Part shown: positions 11,000 through 21,022 of the stretch, one piece after another | How the letters are laid out: each line of letters begins with the position of its first letter | How positions within the stretch are numbered: position 1 is the stretch's first letter | Origin: Piliocolobus tephrosceles | Lineage: Eukaryota > Chordata > Mammalia > Primates > Cercopithecidae | NCBI RefSeq assembly: GCF_002776525.5 | Contig: NC_045447.1 | Location: 20,265,890 to 20,329,889 of the forward strand | DNA: 64,000 nucleotides | Direction of reading: 5' to 3' | The notes under the pieces: generated by a model | Told to the model about the DNA's origin: nothing | Databases searched by the model: none | Seen by the model: only the letters and a program-made list of their open reading frames with translations | Position numbers and translations under genes: made by a program

Positions 11000-11180
11000 A
11001 TTTACTGATTTATCATTTACTGAGCATCAGTGGCATATCAGGCCATGTATTTGCCATTGATACTATAATGAGACAAGAGTCCATATTATCAGGAGCCTTA
11101 GAATATGGAAGAGGAATGAAAAAGTGAGCAATCAATTGAAATTGGGAAAATTGTAACGCACTGCAGAGTATAAAAAATTA
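11000..11180 (-). repeat. L2 LINE fragment, antisense
   Basis: 'atttactgagcatcagtggc' through 'caggagccttagaatatgg' and 'aaagtgagcaatcaattg' resembles the antisense L2 end ('tttattgagcacctactatg ... ggagcttacattct'). Confidence 0.6.
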
Positions 11181-11834
11181 ATTTACTTACTGAAGTAGCA
11201 CAAAGGATGTTTAAAAGAAAAAGTAACATGGATCCTTCGTTCACTTAACAAACATTCATTGAAGGCAAATGTTGGAATGTGTCAATGAAGAAGACAAGTA
11301 AGACCCCTGTCCTAATGGAATTTATATTCTAAAGGAAAAGACATACAGTAAAAGGAACACTGTAAATCAACAAGATCACTACAGGTGAACTATGTGCTCT
11401 GAAAACAATAGATAAGATGATGAGTTAAAGTATAGCCGAAAGAGTCCACTTTAAATGGAATAATTAGAGAAATTACCTTTGAGGACATGGTATTTTGCAT
11501 AAGGTTTGAATACTACAAATTGGGCAGATGTACAAAAAGATATATAAACTCACTTTCCAAACAAATTAAACAAAATATGTAACATATGTAAAAAAGACCT
11601 TTGAATAATGCAGGGAGATGAAGGAGGTTGATGAATCTAGAATTCTATGAGATTCAGGGAAAAATGGCATCAAATGAAGTCAGAGACAGGTTTTTTAAAA
11701 AATCTATGATAATTACTTAGGTCATAGCAAAATGCATGAGTTTTCATTCTAAAAATAATGATAATCCACATGGACTTTTTGAAATTAAAATTTATGTTTT
11801 AAATGGTCACTCTAGCTGTCTCATAAACAAAAGT

Positions 11835-12020
11835 GATGGGAGGGGGGAGGGATTGCATTGGGGAGTTATACCTGATATAAATGATGAATTGATGGGTGCT
11901 GACGAGTTGATGGGTGCAGCACACCAACATGGCACATGTATACATATGTAACAAACCTGCACGTTATGCACATGTACCCTAGAACTTAAAGTATAATAAA
12001 AAAAAAGAAAAAAAAAAAAA
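11835..12020 (+). mobile_element. L1PA 3' end, 5'-truncated (about 185 bp)
   Basis: L1 3'UTR beginning in the G-rich 'gggaggggggagggattg' segment and ending in 'cttaaagtataata' plus an A-tail. It has the same duplicated 'gatgggtgc' variant as the copies at 754 and 47750. It interrupts an antisense L2. Confidence 0.92.
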
Positions 12021-12066
12021 ACTACTAGTGAGGCATTGCAGTGGTCCATATGACAGGTAAGGATGA

Positions 12067-12070
<4 letters not shown>

Positions 12071-12113
<43 letters not shown>

Positions 12114-12123
12114 NNNNNNNNNN

Positions 12124-12194
<71 letters not shown>

Positions 12195-12513
12195 TTTCTT
12201 TTTTTCTTGAGTTGGAGTCTTGCTTTGTCACCCAGGCTGGAGTGCAGTGGCATGATCTCGGCTCACTGAAACTTCCAGTTCCTGGGTTCAAGCAATTCTT
12301 CTGCCTCAGCTTCTTTAGTAGCTGGGACTACAGGCATGCACCACCATGCCCGGCTAATTTTCTTTTTATTTTTTTTTATTTTTATTTTTTATTTTTAGTA
12401 GAGACGGAGTTTCACCATGTTGGCCAGGTTGGTCTCAAACTCTTGACCTTGTGATCCACCTGCCTCGACCTCCCAAGTGCTGGGATTGCAGGCATGAGCC
12501 ACTGCACCTGGCC
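12071..12513 (-). repeat. Alu SINE, antisense, with (CTTT)n-expanded tail and assembly gap
   Basis: The Alu body (about 12205-12513) is antisense and ends 'gccactgcacctggcc'. The position of its A-tail is occupied by (CTTT)n from 12064 to 12195, with a 10-N gap at 12114-12123. A 16-bp target duplication, 'aggtaaggatgacttt' (12055-12070) and 'aggtgaggatgacttt' (12514-12529), encloses body and array. This shows the array grew from the Alu tail. Confidence 0.95.
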
Positions 12514-12779
12514 AGGTGAGGATGACTTTCATATGGTGGTAGAAGTGGAAAATGGAAGAAGTGAATGAATGTGATATGGTTTTCTAAGTTATCATAGACA
12601 AAAATTAGTGATAAGATAAATGCAAGAGAAAAAATTTAAAAATCAAAACAATACCTAACTGTGGAGAGTATTATTTCAAGAGTTGATTGGATTCGAAATG
12701 ATGCTTGTATATTTTGTTGGTGATGGTCACATACTGCAGTTCGACATAGTATAATTGCAACCTTAAACGTGAAAATAGC

Positions 12780-12995
12780 CATAGTGGCAATGCTTACACA
12801 GTACTATATGTCAAACATTCTCTGCATTTTACAGACTTTGGCTGTCTTAATCTTCAAAACAACTTCATACGTGAGATATGACTAGTCTCTCCATTTGAAA
12901 AAAGAGGAAACCAAAGTAAAGAGAGTTAAAGTGACAAAGCTTAGAGCAAATAGCAAGTATCATGGGAGTGGAAATACGAACGAGGAAGTTATGTA
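12780..12995 (-). repeat. MIR SINE, antisense
   Basis: 'gctgtcttaatcttcaaaac', 'gagatatgactagtctctcc', 'aaaagaggaaacc' and 'gtgacaaagcttagagcaaa' follow the antisense MIR order. Confidence 0.7.
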
Positions 12996-13114
12996 GAGGA
13001 ATCTGTAATTCAGACTGCAGCTCCAGGCTGCGAATCTTAAGTTGCGATATTTAAGGAATGGTTGAGATTTGATGTCTATGTACAAAGATAGTATTACCAA
13101 CAACAACAAAAAGA

Positions 13115-13169
13115 GCCTTTAAGATTTGGTAATATGATTGGCTAAACAGTGTAAAGAAAGATGGAAACA
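13115..13169 (+). repeat. 55-bp direct repeat, left copy (flanks Alu)
   Basis: Matches 13494-13548 along its full length with about 8 mismatches by eye (about 85%). The last 18 bases, 'gtaaagaaagatggaaac', are identical in both copies. See the right copy and the Alu between them. Confidence 0.85.
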
Positions 13170-13489
13170 GGCTGGGTACGGTGGCTCATGCCTGTAATCC
13201 AGCACTTCGGGAGGCCAAAGTGGGCGGATCATGGGGTCAGGAGATAGAGACCATCCTGGTTAACACAGTGAAACCCCGACTGTACTAAAAGTAAAAATTA
13301 CAAAAAAATTAGCCATGCATGATGGCATGCGCCTGTAGTTCCAGCTACTTGGGAGGCTGAGGCAAGAGAATTGCTTGAAGCCAAGAGGTAAAAGTTGCAG
13401 TGAGCCGAGATTGTGCCACTGCACTCCAGCCTGGGTGAGAGAGTGAGACTGTCTCAAAAAAAAAAAAAAAAAAAAAAAAAAGAAAAAAA
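13170..13489 (+). repeat. Alu SINE between 55-bp direct repeats
   Basis: Full-length plus-orientation Alu with an A-tail of about 25 A at 13457-13480. The flanking duplication is 55 bp, far longer than the usual 7-20 bp L1-mediated target duplication. Either the target duplication was exceptionally long or the Alu landed at the boundary of an existing tandem duplication. Confidence 0.93.
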
Positions 13490-13493
13490 TATA

Positions 13494-13548
13494 ACCTTTA
13501 AGTTTTGGTAATTCTATTGGTCAAACAATGTAAAGAAAGATGGAAACA
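13494..13548 (+). repeat. 55-bp direct repeat, right copy (flanks Alu)
   Basis: Second copy of 13115-13169, starting just after the Alu tail and ending 'agatggaaaca'. Mismatches are scattered, and most lie in the first two thirds. Confidence 0.85.
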
Positions 13549-14504
13549 AATGAGTAAGCAAGTCTATCTTCTGTGGTAAATTTGTATTCTGTTATGTTGG
13601 AAAATTTGGAAAATATAGGAAATCTTCAGATTTTCTGGGCTTTGAATGCCAGGCTAAGTAATTTTATTTTCTGTATGTATTCTGAAGTCTTAGAGAGCCT
13701 GTGAGAAAAAAAGTGGCAGTGTAGAGTGGTACTTACAGATGACACATCAGGCAGTAGTAGGTGGAACAGTTAAGAGTGCTAGTGAATAGAAGTTTTGAAA
13801 TCATGTAAAAGGTAAGCACAATACCAAATTTCCTCCCGGGGACAAGGAATAAAAGAGCAGAGTAAACAATACATGATGTTAGCAAAAGGAGCATCGCAAG
13901 GGGCTGATGCATTCATTTTAAGAGAGCAGTCCAATATCCTTGGGGATTCTGTCTCTCAAAATGCTATTTCTCCTTCATGCCTCCAATGCGTCCCTTCTAT
14001 TTCACTTTCCTTGAGGATAGGTAATTTAAGAGCTGTTGAGATTTTTGTCAAAGAAAACATTTTCAGTGTTTCAGATTCTCAACAAATAGGGCTTGGATGA
14101 GAAATTTCAATCTGGCAGAGATGTGGTATACTATGTATAAATCTCTGCACATAGCATTGAAAACCTAAAATATGCACATCAAAAATCTTCAAACACCCAA
14201 AATCCATACATCAGTGTCCAAATAATTACTGATAGCTCCTTTTTTTCCCCTCAGTTAATTATTATGTGGATTGCCCTGAAGAATGTGGAAAGAAAAATAA
14301 ATAATATTTATGATTGCCTTCTATCTTTTAGGCTGTATTAGGCATATTGCCCTACAAGCAACCTGAATAGTGATTAGATTGTTTATTTATCTAGCATAAT
14401 TGACTTCTCTACTTATCTGAATTTACCATTAAACCACATGTTTCCTTGGGCTAAGAATCAAAGCTTGTGTAATACTGACATTTGTGAACACGGGTGCAAC
14501 AGCC
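13549..14504. other. Unassigned non-coding DNA
   Basis: AT-rich. A 75-codon plus frame at 13873-14100 has no recognisable features. Confidence 0.4.
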
Positions 14505-14700
14505 ATATTTTCTGGTTTAAGTTCCAACTTTCGTGCTATAAATAGGTGTATAAACTTTGACAGATAATTTAACCAATCTGGGCTTAACTTCTTAGTCCAA
14601 AACTAGAAAATGTAATAGAAATAATGATGAGGATTAAGAGTTAATAGATTTAAGCTGCTTGTCTTATTTTGCATCAATAAATGTTGTTATTGACAGATAA
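14505..14700 (+). repeat. MIR SINE
   Basis: 'tggtttaagttccaactttc', 'gacagataatttaaccaatc', 'tgatgaggattaagagttaa' and 'atcaataaatgttgttattg' follow sense MIR order to its 3' end. Confidence 0.75.
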
Positions 14701-15061
14701 ATAAGTATTTGATGTTGGAATGGTTGGATATTGTTATGGTCTAATGTGGATTGCCTAAGGAAGTGTTTTTGAAGGCTATGTGAAGCAGATCAAGAAATGC
14801 TTAATGTAGTGTGGCTGTCCTGAAGTTGTATTTGTTGTACTAGTGTGCTTGTGTTGAAGGTAGGAGACAAGTTCAAAGGAAAACAGGAATTCAGGTCCTA
14901 AAAAAGTGTGTGCAGTGAAACAGTGTTCCATATATGATATTAGTGAGTGATAAAGGTTGCTTAGTGCTCAAGTGGTCTATTCAAATGTCCATGTAAATAT
15001 TGTGAGACTTTTGAATTTATAACTAGAAACTCAAATATTGTTTAAAAAAACATTATTTCTG
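14701..15061. other. Unassigned non-coding DNA
   Basis: Unique-looking AT-rich sequence with no gene or named repeat. Confidence 0.4.
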
Positions 15062-15393
15062 GGCCAGGCATGGTGGTTCACACCTGTAATTCCAACATTT
15101 TGGGAGACCAAAGTGAGAGGATCGCTTGAGCCTTGGAGTTTGAGTCCAGGCTTGGTAACATAACGAGAACCCATCTCCATAAAAAATAAAAAATAGCCAG
15201 GTATGGTGCTATGCACTTGTACTCCCAGCTAGTCAGGGAGCTAATGTGGAAGAATTGCCGGAGCCCTGGTGGTTGAGGCTGCAGTGAGCCATTATCACAG
15301 CACTGCACTCTACACACCAGCCTGGGTGACAGAGCTGAGACCCTATGTAAAAAAAAAAAATAAAATAAAATATATATATATATATATATAAAA
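15062..15393 (+). repeat. Alu SINE (AluJ-like) with (TA)n at the tail
   Basis: Plus-orientation, strongly diverged Alu. The right monomer carries a short extra insertion ('ctctacacaccagcctgggt'). The A-rich tail becomes TAAAA and then a run of about ten TA units at 15370-15390. The antisense frames over it (15031-15436) are artefacts. Confidence 0.92.
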
Positions 15394-16164
15394 GAAAGAA
15401 AAAGATATTTTTGCATTTTGGAAAGAAATGGGACAATTTCTCAGCTAAGATAGTAAAAGCGGTCCATAATTCAATAAAATGTACAGCTGGAGATTATGAA
15501 ACACAAAGAAGAGCTTTGTTTTTACATGAGTACATGAAAAATATTTGTAATAGAAGCAAAGACATACTAGAGAATCATGACATAACCTCAGAGACCATGA
15601 GGTGGGAAAGAATAAGCAGGCTTAAGAAACAGTTGTCAGAGGAGACTTGGCTTTATAAAGACAAGAGGAGAAGGAACATTTGGTGACAAGGTTCCTGATA
15701 TAAAGGAGGCATTTATAATGGAGATTAGGTTATAACTGGCACAGAAATAAAGGTCAAGGAAAATTTCAGAAACCAGAAAGCATAGATTTTAAATGACAGG
15801 GTAAGGTAGGATGTGTAACTATATGTGTGTCTGTGTTGGGAGAGTAAAGATGGGTGAAAAGACTTGCATTTTAATGGTGGATAAGGATGCTCAGGATGAG
15901 AGGCAAAACTGTGTCAACTGCCCTTTAGATTTCACGACAATTCAGTCTGAGATTCCAAATCCTTTTGAAAGCAGTGAAGCGAATTTGTAAATTTCTAAAA
16001 AAATGATAATTTAATGTGACAGAAAATGTATTATACCTAATGGTAAAGTAATGGTTCAAAGTCCTCAAAATTAAAAGAGATATATAGGATGGATATAAAC
16101 AAAAAAATAATTAGTTAACTCATGTCGTTTAAAAGATTATTTAAAACAACCTTTCCCGAAGCTT
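15394..16164. other. Unassigned non-coding DNA
   Basis: A 91-codon plus frame at 15411-15686 begins shortly after the Alu tail. Its composition is Lys/Arg/Glu-rich, as expected from A-rich DNA. I find no domain and no homolog that I can name, so I do not call a gene. Confidence 0.4.
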
Positions 16165-16294
16165 AGGATATTGGTTAGGACTATGAATGAGCTTTAAAGA
16201 GAGGCTGCCTGGATTTGAGTTTCAGTTTCATCTTTTTGCAAATATGGGGTCTTAGGGAAGTTAATTAAACCTTATGTTGCTTCTTTAATATTAC
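16165..16294 (+). repeat. MIR SINE
   Basis: 'ggctgcctggatttgagttt', 'gggtcttagggaagttaatt' and 'ttatgttgcttc' follow MIR sense order. Truncated at the 3' side by the complex junction that follows. Confidence 0.65.
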
Positions 16295-16495
16295 TATAAC
16301 AACAATAGTCATCTAATAGAAGTATAAGACTTATACTTACAAGATGTATAGAACTATAAGCCTCATACTTCTATAAGATGTATAGAAGTATAAGTACAGA
16401 TGTATAGATTTATAGAATCTATACATCTATGGATGTATAGAAGTATGTCTTATCCTTCAATAAGATGACTATAATACATCTGTAAGATGACTGTA
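16295..16495. other. Hairpin-rich filler at an Alu 5' junction
   Basis: About 190 bp built from repeated and inverted 'gtatagaagtat' / 'atacttctata' words. It includes a perfect 13-bp inverted repeat (16398-16410 with 16416-16428, 5-nt loop). The direct repeat 'actataacaacaat' flanks filler plus Alu at 16295-16308 and 16765-16778, suggesting that both belong to one insertion event. Confidence 0.6.
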
Positions 16496-16732
16496 GGAAG
16501 GCCAAGGTGGGCGGATCACAAGGTCAGGAGATAGAGACCATCCTGACCAACATGGTAAAACCCCGTCTCTACTAAAAACACAAAAAAATTAGCTGGGCAT
16601 GGTGATGCATGCCTGTAATGCCAGCTACTTGGGAGGCTGAGGCATGAGAATGGCTTGAACCAGGAAGTCAGAGGTTGCAGTGAGCTGAGATTGCTCCACT
16701 GCACTACAGCCTGGCGACTAAGCAAGACTCCG

Positions 16733-16763
<31 letters not shown>
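16496..16763 (+). repeat. Alu SINE, 5'-truncated
   Basis: Starts inside the left monomer at 'ggaaggccaaggtgggcgg', so about 40 bases of the 5' end are missing. The remaining body and A-tail (about 25 A) are complete. The 14-bp direct repeat after its tail pairs with a copy 190 bp upstream of the Alu start. Confidence 0.93.
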
Positions 16764-16765
<2 letters not shown>

Positions 16766-17196
16766 CTATAACAACAATATTAACAAAATAAGAAATTTTA
16801 TACTTATAAACTATTTGAAACAATTCTTGACAAATAGTAAATATAATTTGACAAAAGTATTTGTTAAAACACACAAATGACACAATTTATTTATTCATTC
16901 CTCTACTGAAGGACATCTTGATTGCTCTCCACTTTTGACAATTTTGAATAAAGTTTATGCATTCATGTGCAGATTTTTGTGGGGATATTTTCAGCTCCTT
17001 TGGGTATATATATATAAACACAATTGCTGAATCATATGGTAAGAGTATGTTTAGTTTTGCAAGAAACTTCCAAACTCTTCCAAAGTGTCTTGTACCATTT
17101 TGCATTTACAGTAGGAATGAATGACAGTTCCTGTTACTCCACATCTTCATCAGCATTTGATATTGTCTGTGTTCTGGCTATTGTATTGGCCATTCT

Positions 17197-17438
17197 TTTT
17201 TTTTTTTTTTTTTTNNNNNNNNNNNNNNNNNNNNNNNNNNNNNNNNNNNNNNNNNNNNNNNNNNNNNNNNNNNNNNNNNNNNNNNNNNNNNNNNNNNNNN
17301 NNNNNNNNNNNNNNTTTTTAGTAGAGACGGGGTTTCACCGTGTTAGCCAGGATGGTCTCAATCTCCTGACCTCGTGATCCGCCCGTCTCGGCCTCTCAAA
17401 GTGCTGGGATTACAGGCTTGAGCCACCGCGCCAGACCG
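17197..17438 (-). repeat. AluY, antisense, with 100-N gap and 13-bp target duplication
   Basis: Poly(T) is followed by 100 N (17215-17314) and then the young-looking AluY 5' half. 'cccgtctcggcctc' and 'caggcttgagccacc' resemble Old World monkey AluYR variants. The target duplication 'tattggccattct' is perfect at 17184-17196 and 17440-17452. The gap hides roughly the right monomer. Confidence 0.93.
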
Positions 17439-17918
17439 CTATTGGCCATTCTAATAGATGTGTTGTGGTAACTCATTGTTGTTTTAATTTGCATATGATG
17501 TGGAATATATTTTCATATGTTTACTTGCTATCTCTATATCCTCTTTGGTGAGGTATCTGTTAAGGTCTTTGGCTCATTTTTTAATTTGTTTTTATTTTAC
17601 TTTTGAGTTTTAAAAGTTCTTTGTATATTTTGGATAAGAATCTTTTATCAGATGTGTCTTTTACAAATATTTTCTTCTAGTCTGTTGCTTGTCTTCTCAT
17701 TTTCTTTACATCTTTTGTAGAGCAAAAGTTCTTAATTTTAATAAAATTCAGATCATCTATTATTTCTTTCATGAATTGTGCTTTGGGTATTGTATTTCAA
17801 AAGCTATCCCCATATCCAAGGACATCTAAATTTTCTTCTTTCATATCTTCTAGTAGTTTTCAAATTTTGATTTTACACTTAGATATATGATCTAATTTTT
17901 GTGAAAATTGTTAAGTCT

Positions 17919-18050
17919 TAACCTTAAACCCAAAGATACTGGTATTCAGAAGTGAGTCTTTGAGAGCTGATTAAGCCATGATAGCAAAGCCCTCATGGAT
18001 GGGATTAGTGACCTTATAAAGGGGCTTGAGGAAGAGAGTTTGTCTCTCTC
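17919..18050 (+). mobile_element. MLT1 LTR fragment embedded in the inverted L1
   Basis: About 130 bp that is not L1, with L1 resuming as 'gcatgtagatgtccag' after a T-run. It contains 'aaagccctcatggatggg' and 'gtgaccttataaagg', which are MLT1 features. It aligns over its length with 19757-19890, at about 85% by eye, sharing variants such as 'ggtattcagaa'. It is only a partial LTR, which is odd for an LTR inside a younger L1. Confidence 0.75.
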
Positions 18051-18609
18051 TTTTTTTTTTTTTTTTTTTTTGCATGTAGATGTCCAGTTGTTCCAGCACC
18101 ATTTATTGAAAACATTATTTTTGCTCTGCTCCGTTGTATTGCCTTTTCTCCTTTGTTCAAGAACCAGTTGACTAAGAGCTCTCTTATCTGTTCCATTGGT
18201 CTATTTATCTATTTCATAAATACCGCACTGCCTTGACTAAAGTCCCTTCATGGTAAGACTTGACGTCAGGTAGTATCAGTCCTCCAAGTTTTTTGTCACT
18301 CAATATTGGATCAGCTATACTGTGTGTTTTCCCTCTCCATCTAAGCTTGGGAATCAGTTGGTCAATATCTAAAAATATTACTTACTGGAATTTTAAGTGG
18401 AATTGCATTGAATTTGTAGATCAAATTTGAAAGAACTGACATCTTGGCCGTATTGAATTGTCCTATCCATGAACATAAAATATTTCTCCATTTATTTAGT
18501 TCTCTGATTTATTTTCTCCAATTTTTGTAGTTTTATAGTTTTCCTCATATAGATCACATACATATTTATTAGATTTATACCTAAGTATTTCATTTTGGGA
18601 GTTATATCT

Positions 18610-18691
18610 GTGGTACACTTAGGTAATGGAATATTATTCAGCGCCAAAAAATAAATGAGCGATCAAGCTATAAAAAGACATGGAAGAACCT
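18610..18691 (+). mobile_element. L1M, sense 3' segment, part 1
   Basis: 'ggaatattattcagcgcc' and 'aaaaagacatggaagaacc' are from the end of L1 ORF2 in sense direction. This follows the inverted segment at the inversion breakpoint (about 18606-18610). Confidence 0.85.
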
Positions 18692-19224
18692 TGTGATGGT
18701 TAATATCATGTGTCAACTTGACACACATTGTTCCTGGGTGTGTCTGTGAGGGTGTTGTCAAAGGAGATTAACATTTGAGTCAGTGAACTGGGAGAGTCAG
18801 ACCCACCCTCAATCTGGGTGGGAACCATCTAATCAGCTGCCAGTGCAACTAGGATAAAAGCAGACAGAGAAATGTGGAAGGACTAGACTGGCTAAGTCTT
18901 CTGGCCTCCATCTTTCTCCCGTACTGGATGCTTCCTGCCCTCAACATCGGACTCCAAGTTCTTCAGCTTTTGGACACTTGGACCTACACCAGTGGTTTTC
19001 CAGGTGCTCTCGAGCCTTCAGCCACTCACTGAAGGTTGCACTGTCAGCTTTCCTACTTTTGAGGTTTTGGAAATCGGACTGGCTTCCTTGCTCGTCGGTT
19101 TGCAGATGGCCTATTGTGGGACTTGAACTCGTGATCATATGAGTCAATACTCCTTAATAAACTCTCCTTCGTGTATACATCTGTCATATTAGTCCTGTCT
19201 CTTTAGAGAATCCTGACTAATACA
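18692..19224 (+). mobile_element. ERVL-type LTR (MLT2-like) inserted in L1
   Basis: LTR starting 'tgtgatggttaat' and ending 'cctgactaataca'. Internal landmarks are 'gtgtgtctgtgagggtgttg', 'gagattaacatttgagtcag', 'gcttggacctacaccagtgg'-like repeats and 'ccttaataaactc' (polyadenylation signal). It splits the L1 sentence 'gaacct...taaatgc'. The flanking 5-mers, aacct and gatct, are a decayed target duplication at best. It is the same family as the antisense copy at 27713. The subfamily name is uncertain. Confidence 0.82.
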
Positions 19225-19728
19225 GATCTTAAATGCATATTACTAAATGAAAGAAACTGAGATGAAAAGGCTGCATATTATATGATTCCAACAATATGAC
19301 ATTCTAGAGAATGTAAAACCACGGAAACGGTAAGAAGATTAGTGGTTGTGGTGGTTGGACAGTGGAGAGGAAAAATACGCAGAGCACGGGTGATTTTTAG
19401 GGCAGATAACATAAATGATCTGTATGATATTATAATTGTAAATACATGTCATTATACATTTGTTCAAACCCATACAATGCACAACACTAATATTAAACCC
19501 TAATATAAGTTATTAACTTTGAATGTTCATGGCGTCAACAACAGTTCAATTGTCATCAATGTACCACTCTGGTGGCAGATGTTGATAATGAGGGAGGCCA
19601 TACATGTATGGGGTCAAGGGATATGTGGGAAATCTATATACCATCATCTCAATTTTGCTGGGAACTAAAATTGATCTAATAAATAAAGTATTTAATAATA
19701 ATTTTAAAATAACATTCATACCACTATG
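19225..19728 (+). mobile_element. L1M, sense 3' segment, part 2 (3' end)
   Basis: Resumes with 'taaatgcatattactaaatg' and proceeds through 'tatatgattccaacaatatg', 'gtcattatacatttgttcaa' and 'gtaccactctggtggcagat' to an A-rich end with 'aataaagta'. This is the 3'UTR of an old L1M(E)-type element. Confidence 0.85.
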
Positions 19729-19731
19729 GTT

Positions 19732-20119
19732 TGAATGGACGCATCTTTTTAAAATCCCTTTGTTAGAACTTAAACCCAAAGGTGTTGGTATTCAGAAATG
19801 AGCCTTTGATAGATGATGAAGCCATGATGGCAAAGCCCTCATGGATGGGACCAGTCCCCTTTTAAAGGGCCTGGGGAAGTGAGTTTGTTTCTTTTTGCCT
19901 TTCTGCCATTTGAGGACACAGTGTTTCTCTCTTCTCCTCCAGATGACTCAGCAAGACAGTTCCATGTTGAAGTAGAAAGCAAGTTCTTTCCAGACACCAA
20001 ATCTGCCAAAATCTTGATCTTGAACTCTCCAGCCAATAGAACAATGAGAAAAAATTCTACTGTTTATGAATTATCTAGCCTAAGGTATATTTTTCTAGTT
20101 GCTCCAATGGACTGAGACA
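19732..20119 (+). mobile_element. MLT1-type MaLR LTR
   Basis: Starts 'cactatggtttgaatgg' directly after the L1 3' end and ends 'ggactgagaca'. It contains 'aagccctcatggatgggac', 'ccttttaaagggcc' and 'gacaccaaatctgcc'. Its first half is the closest relative I can see of the fragment at 17919-18050. Confidence 0.82.
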
Positions 20120-20315
20120 TTTACCAGCTGCTTGACTTTGGGTAAATTACATAAGCTCTGTAAGTCCCAGTTCTCATATTTATGACATAAAAATAGAAAA
20201 GCATGTGCCTCACAAAGTGTGATGATTAAATAAAAATTAAATAAGATAGAGCAAGTAAAGCACATAATATATTACATTGCATATAGAGGTCAACGGGTAT
20301 TTTTTATTATCTGGT
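20120..20315 (+). repeat. MIR SINE
   Basis: 'accagctgcttgactttggg', 'cataagctctgtaagtccca' and 'gtgtgatgattaaataaaaa' follow sense MIR order, with an A-rich decayed 3' end. Confidence 0.75.
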
Positions 20316-20321
20316 ACTACC

Positions 20322-20705
20322 TGATATAGTTTGGATATTTGTCCTCACTCCCATCTCATTTTGAAATACAACCTCCAGTGCTGGGAGTGAGGCATAGTGA
20401 GAGGTGCTTGGATCATGGGGATGGATCCCTCATGAATGGCTTGGGCCAACCCTTTGGTGATAAGCAAGCTCTTGCTCTGAGTTCACAGGAAATCTGTTGT
20501 TTAAAAGTGTGTGATATCTCTCGCCCTGTCTCTTGCTGCTGCTTTCAACAAGTGATGTGCCTGTGCCCTCATCTTCTGCCGTGATTGAAAGCTCCCTGGG
20601 CGTCACCAGAAGCCAAGCAGATGGCAGCACCATGCTTTCTACAAAGCCTACGGAATTGTGAGGTCAATTAAACCTCTTTTCTTTATAAATTACCCAGTCT
20701 CAGGT
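20322..20705 (+). mobile_element. MaLR LTR (MST/MLT1-type), 5' part
   Basis: Starts 'tgatatagtttggatatttg'. It contains 'ggatcatggggatggatccc', 'tcatgaatggcttggg', 'ccatgctttctacaaagcc' and 'ttctttataaattacccag'. It is interrupted after 'tctcaggt' by an Alu and continues at 21023. Confidence 0.9.
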
Positions 20706-21022
20706 TTTTGTTTTGTTTTTGTTTTTGTTTTTTGAGACAGACAGAATCTTGCTCTGTCGCCCAGGCTGGAGTGCAGTGGTGCAATCTCGGCTGGCTGCAA
20801 GCTCTGCCTCCCGGATTCACGCCATTCTCCTGCCTCAGCCTCCCGAGTAGCTGAGACTACAGGCGCCCGCCACCACATCCAGCTGATTTTTTTCTGCATT
20901 TTTTTAGTAGAGACGGGGTCTCCCCGTGTTAGCTAGTATGGTCTCGATCTCCTGACCTCATTATCCACTCTCCTGGGCCTCCCAAAGTACTGGGATTACA
21001 GGCGTGAGCCACCACGCCCAGC
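20706..21022 (-). repeat. Alu SINE (AluY-like), antisense, inside a MaLR LTR
   Basis: The tail is (TTTTG)n-rich and the body ends 'gtgagccaccacgcccagc'. The LTR word 'ctcaggt' occurs on both sides (20699-20705 and 21023-21029) as a target duplication. Insertion therefore postdates the LTR. Confidence 0.95.

Larger units (their letters stand above)
11235..12560 (-). repeat. L2 LINE, antisense, split by two younger insertions
   Basis: Starts with 'acttaacaaacattcattga' and continues through 'gtcctaatggaatttatatt' to 'aaatggtcactctagctgtc' near 11820. It resumes as 'gaggcattgcagtggtcca' at 12030. The L1 tail at 11835-12020 and the Alu at 12071-12513 interrupt it. The last recognisable piece lies just after 12530. 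The three pieces keep consensus order, which is strong support. Confidence 0.75.
16880..18606 (-). mobile_element. L1M, inverted 5' segment (ORF2 region)
   Basis: Antisense L1 ORF2 DNA. Landmarks include 'gaaggacatcttgattgctc', 'tcctttgggtatat', 'ttctttgtatattttggata' and 'gtagatgtccagttgttcca'. It reads continuously apart from an AluY and an MLT1 patch. Its left edge (the ORF2 position of 'tgtccttca...ataaa') is the position at which the sense segment at 18610 continues. The two are therefore halves of one element with a 5' inversion. No intact reading frame remains. Confidence 0.88.

Noticed and set aside
15411..15686. 91-codon frame starting just after an Alu tail
   Set aside because: The Lys-rich composition follows the local A-rich base content. 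There is no homology that I recognise and no exon signals.
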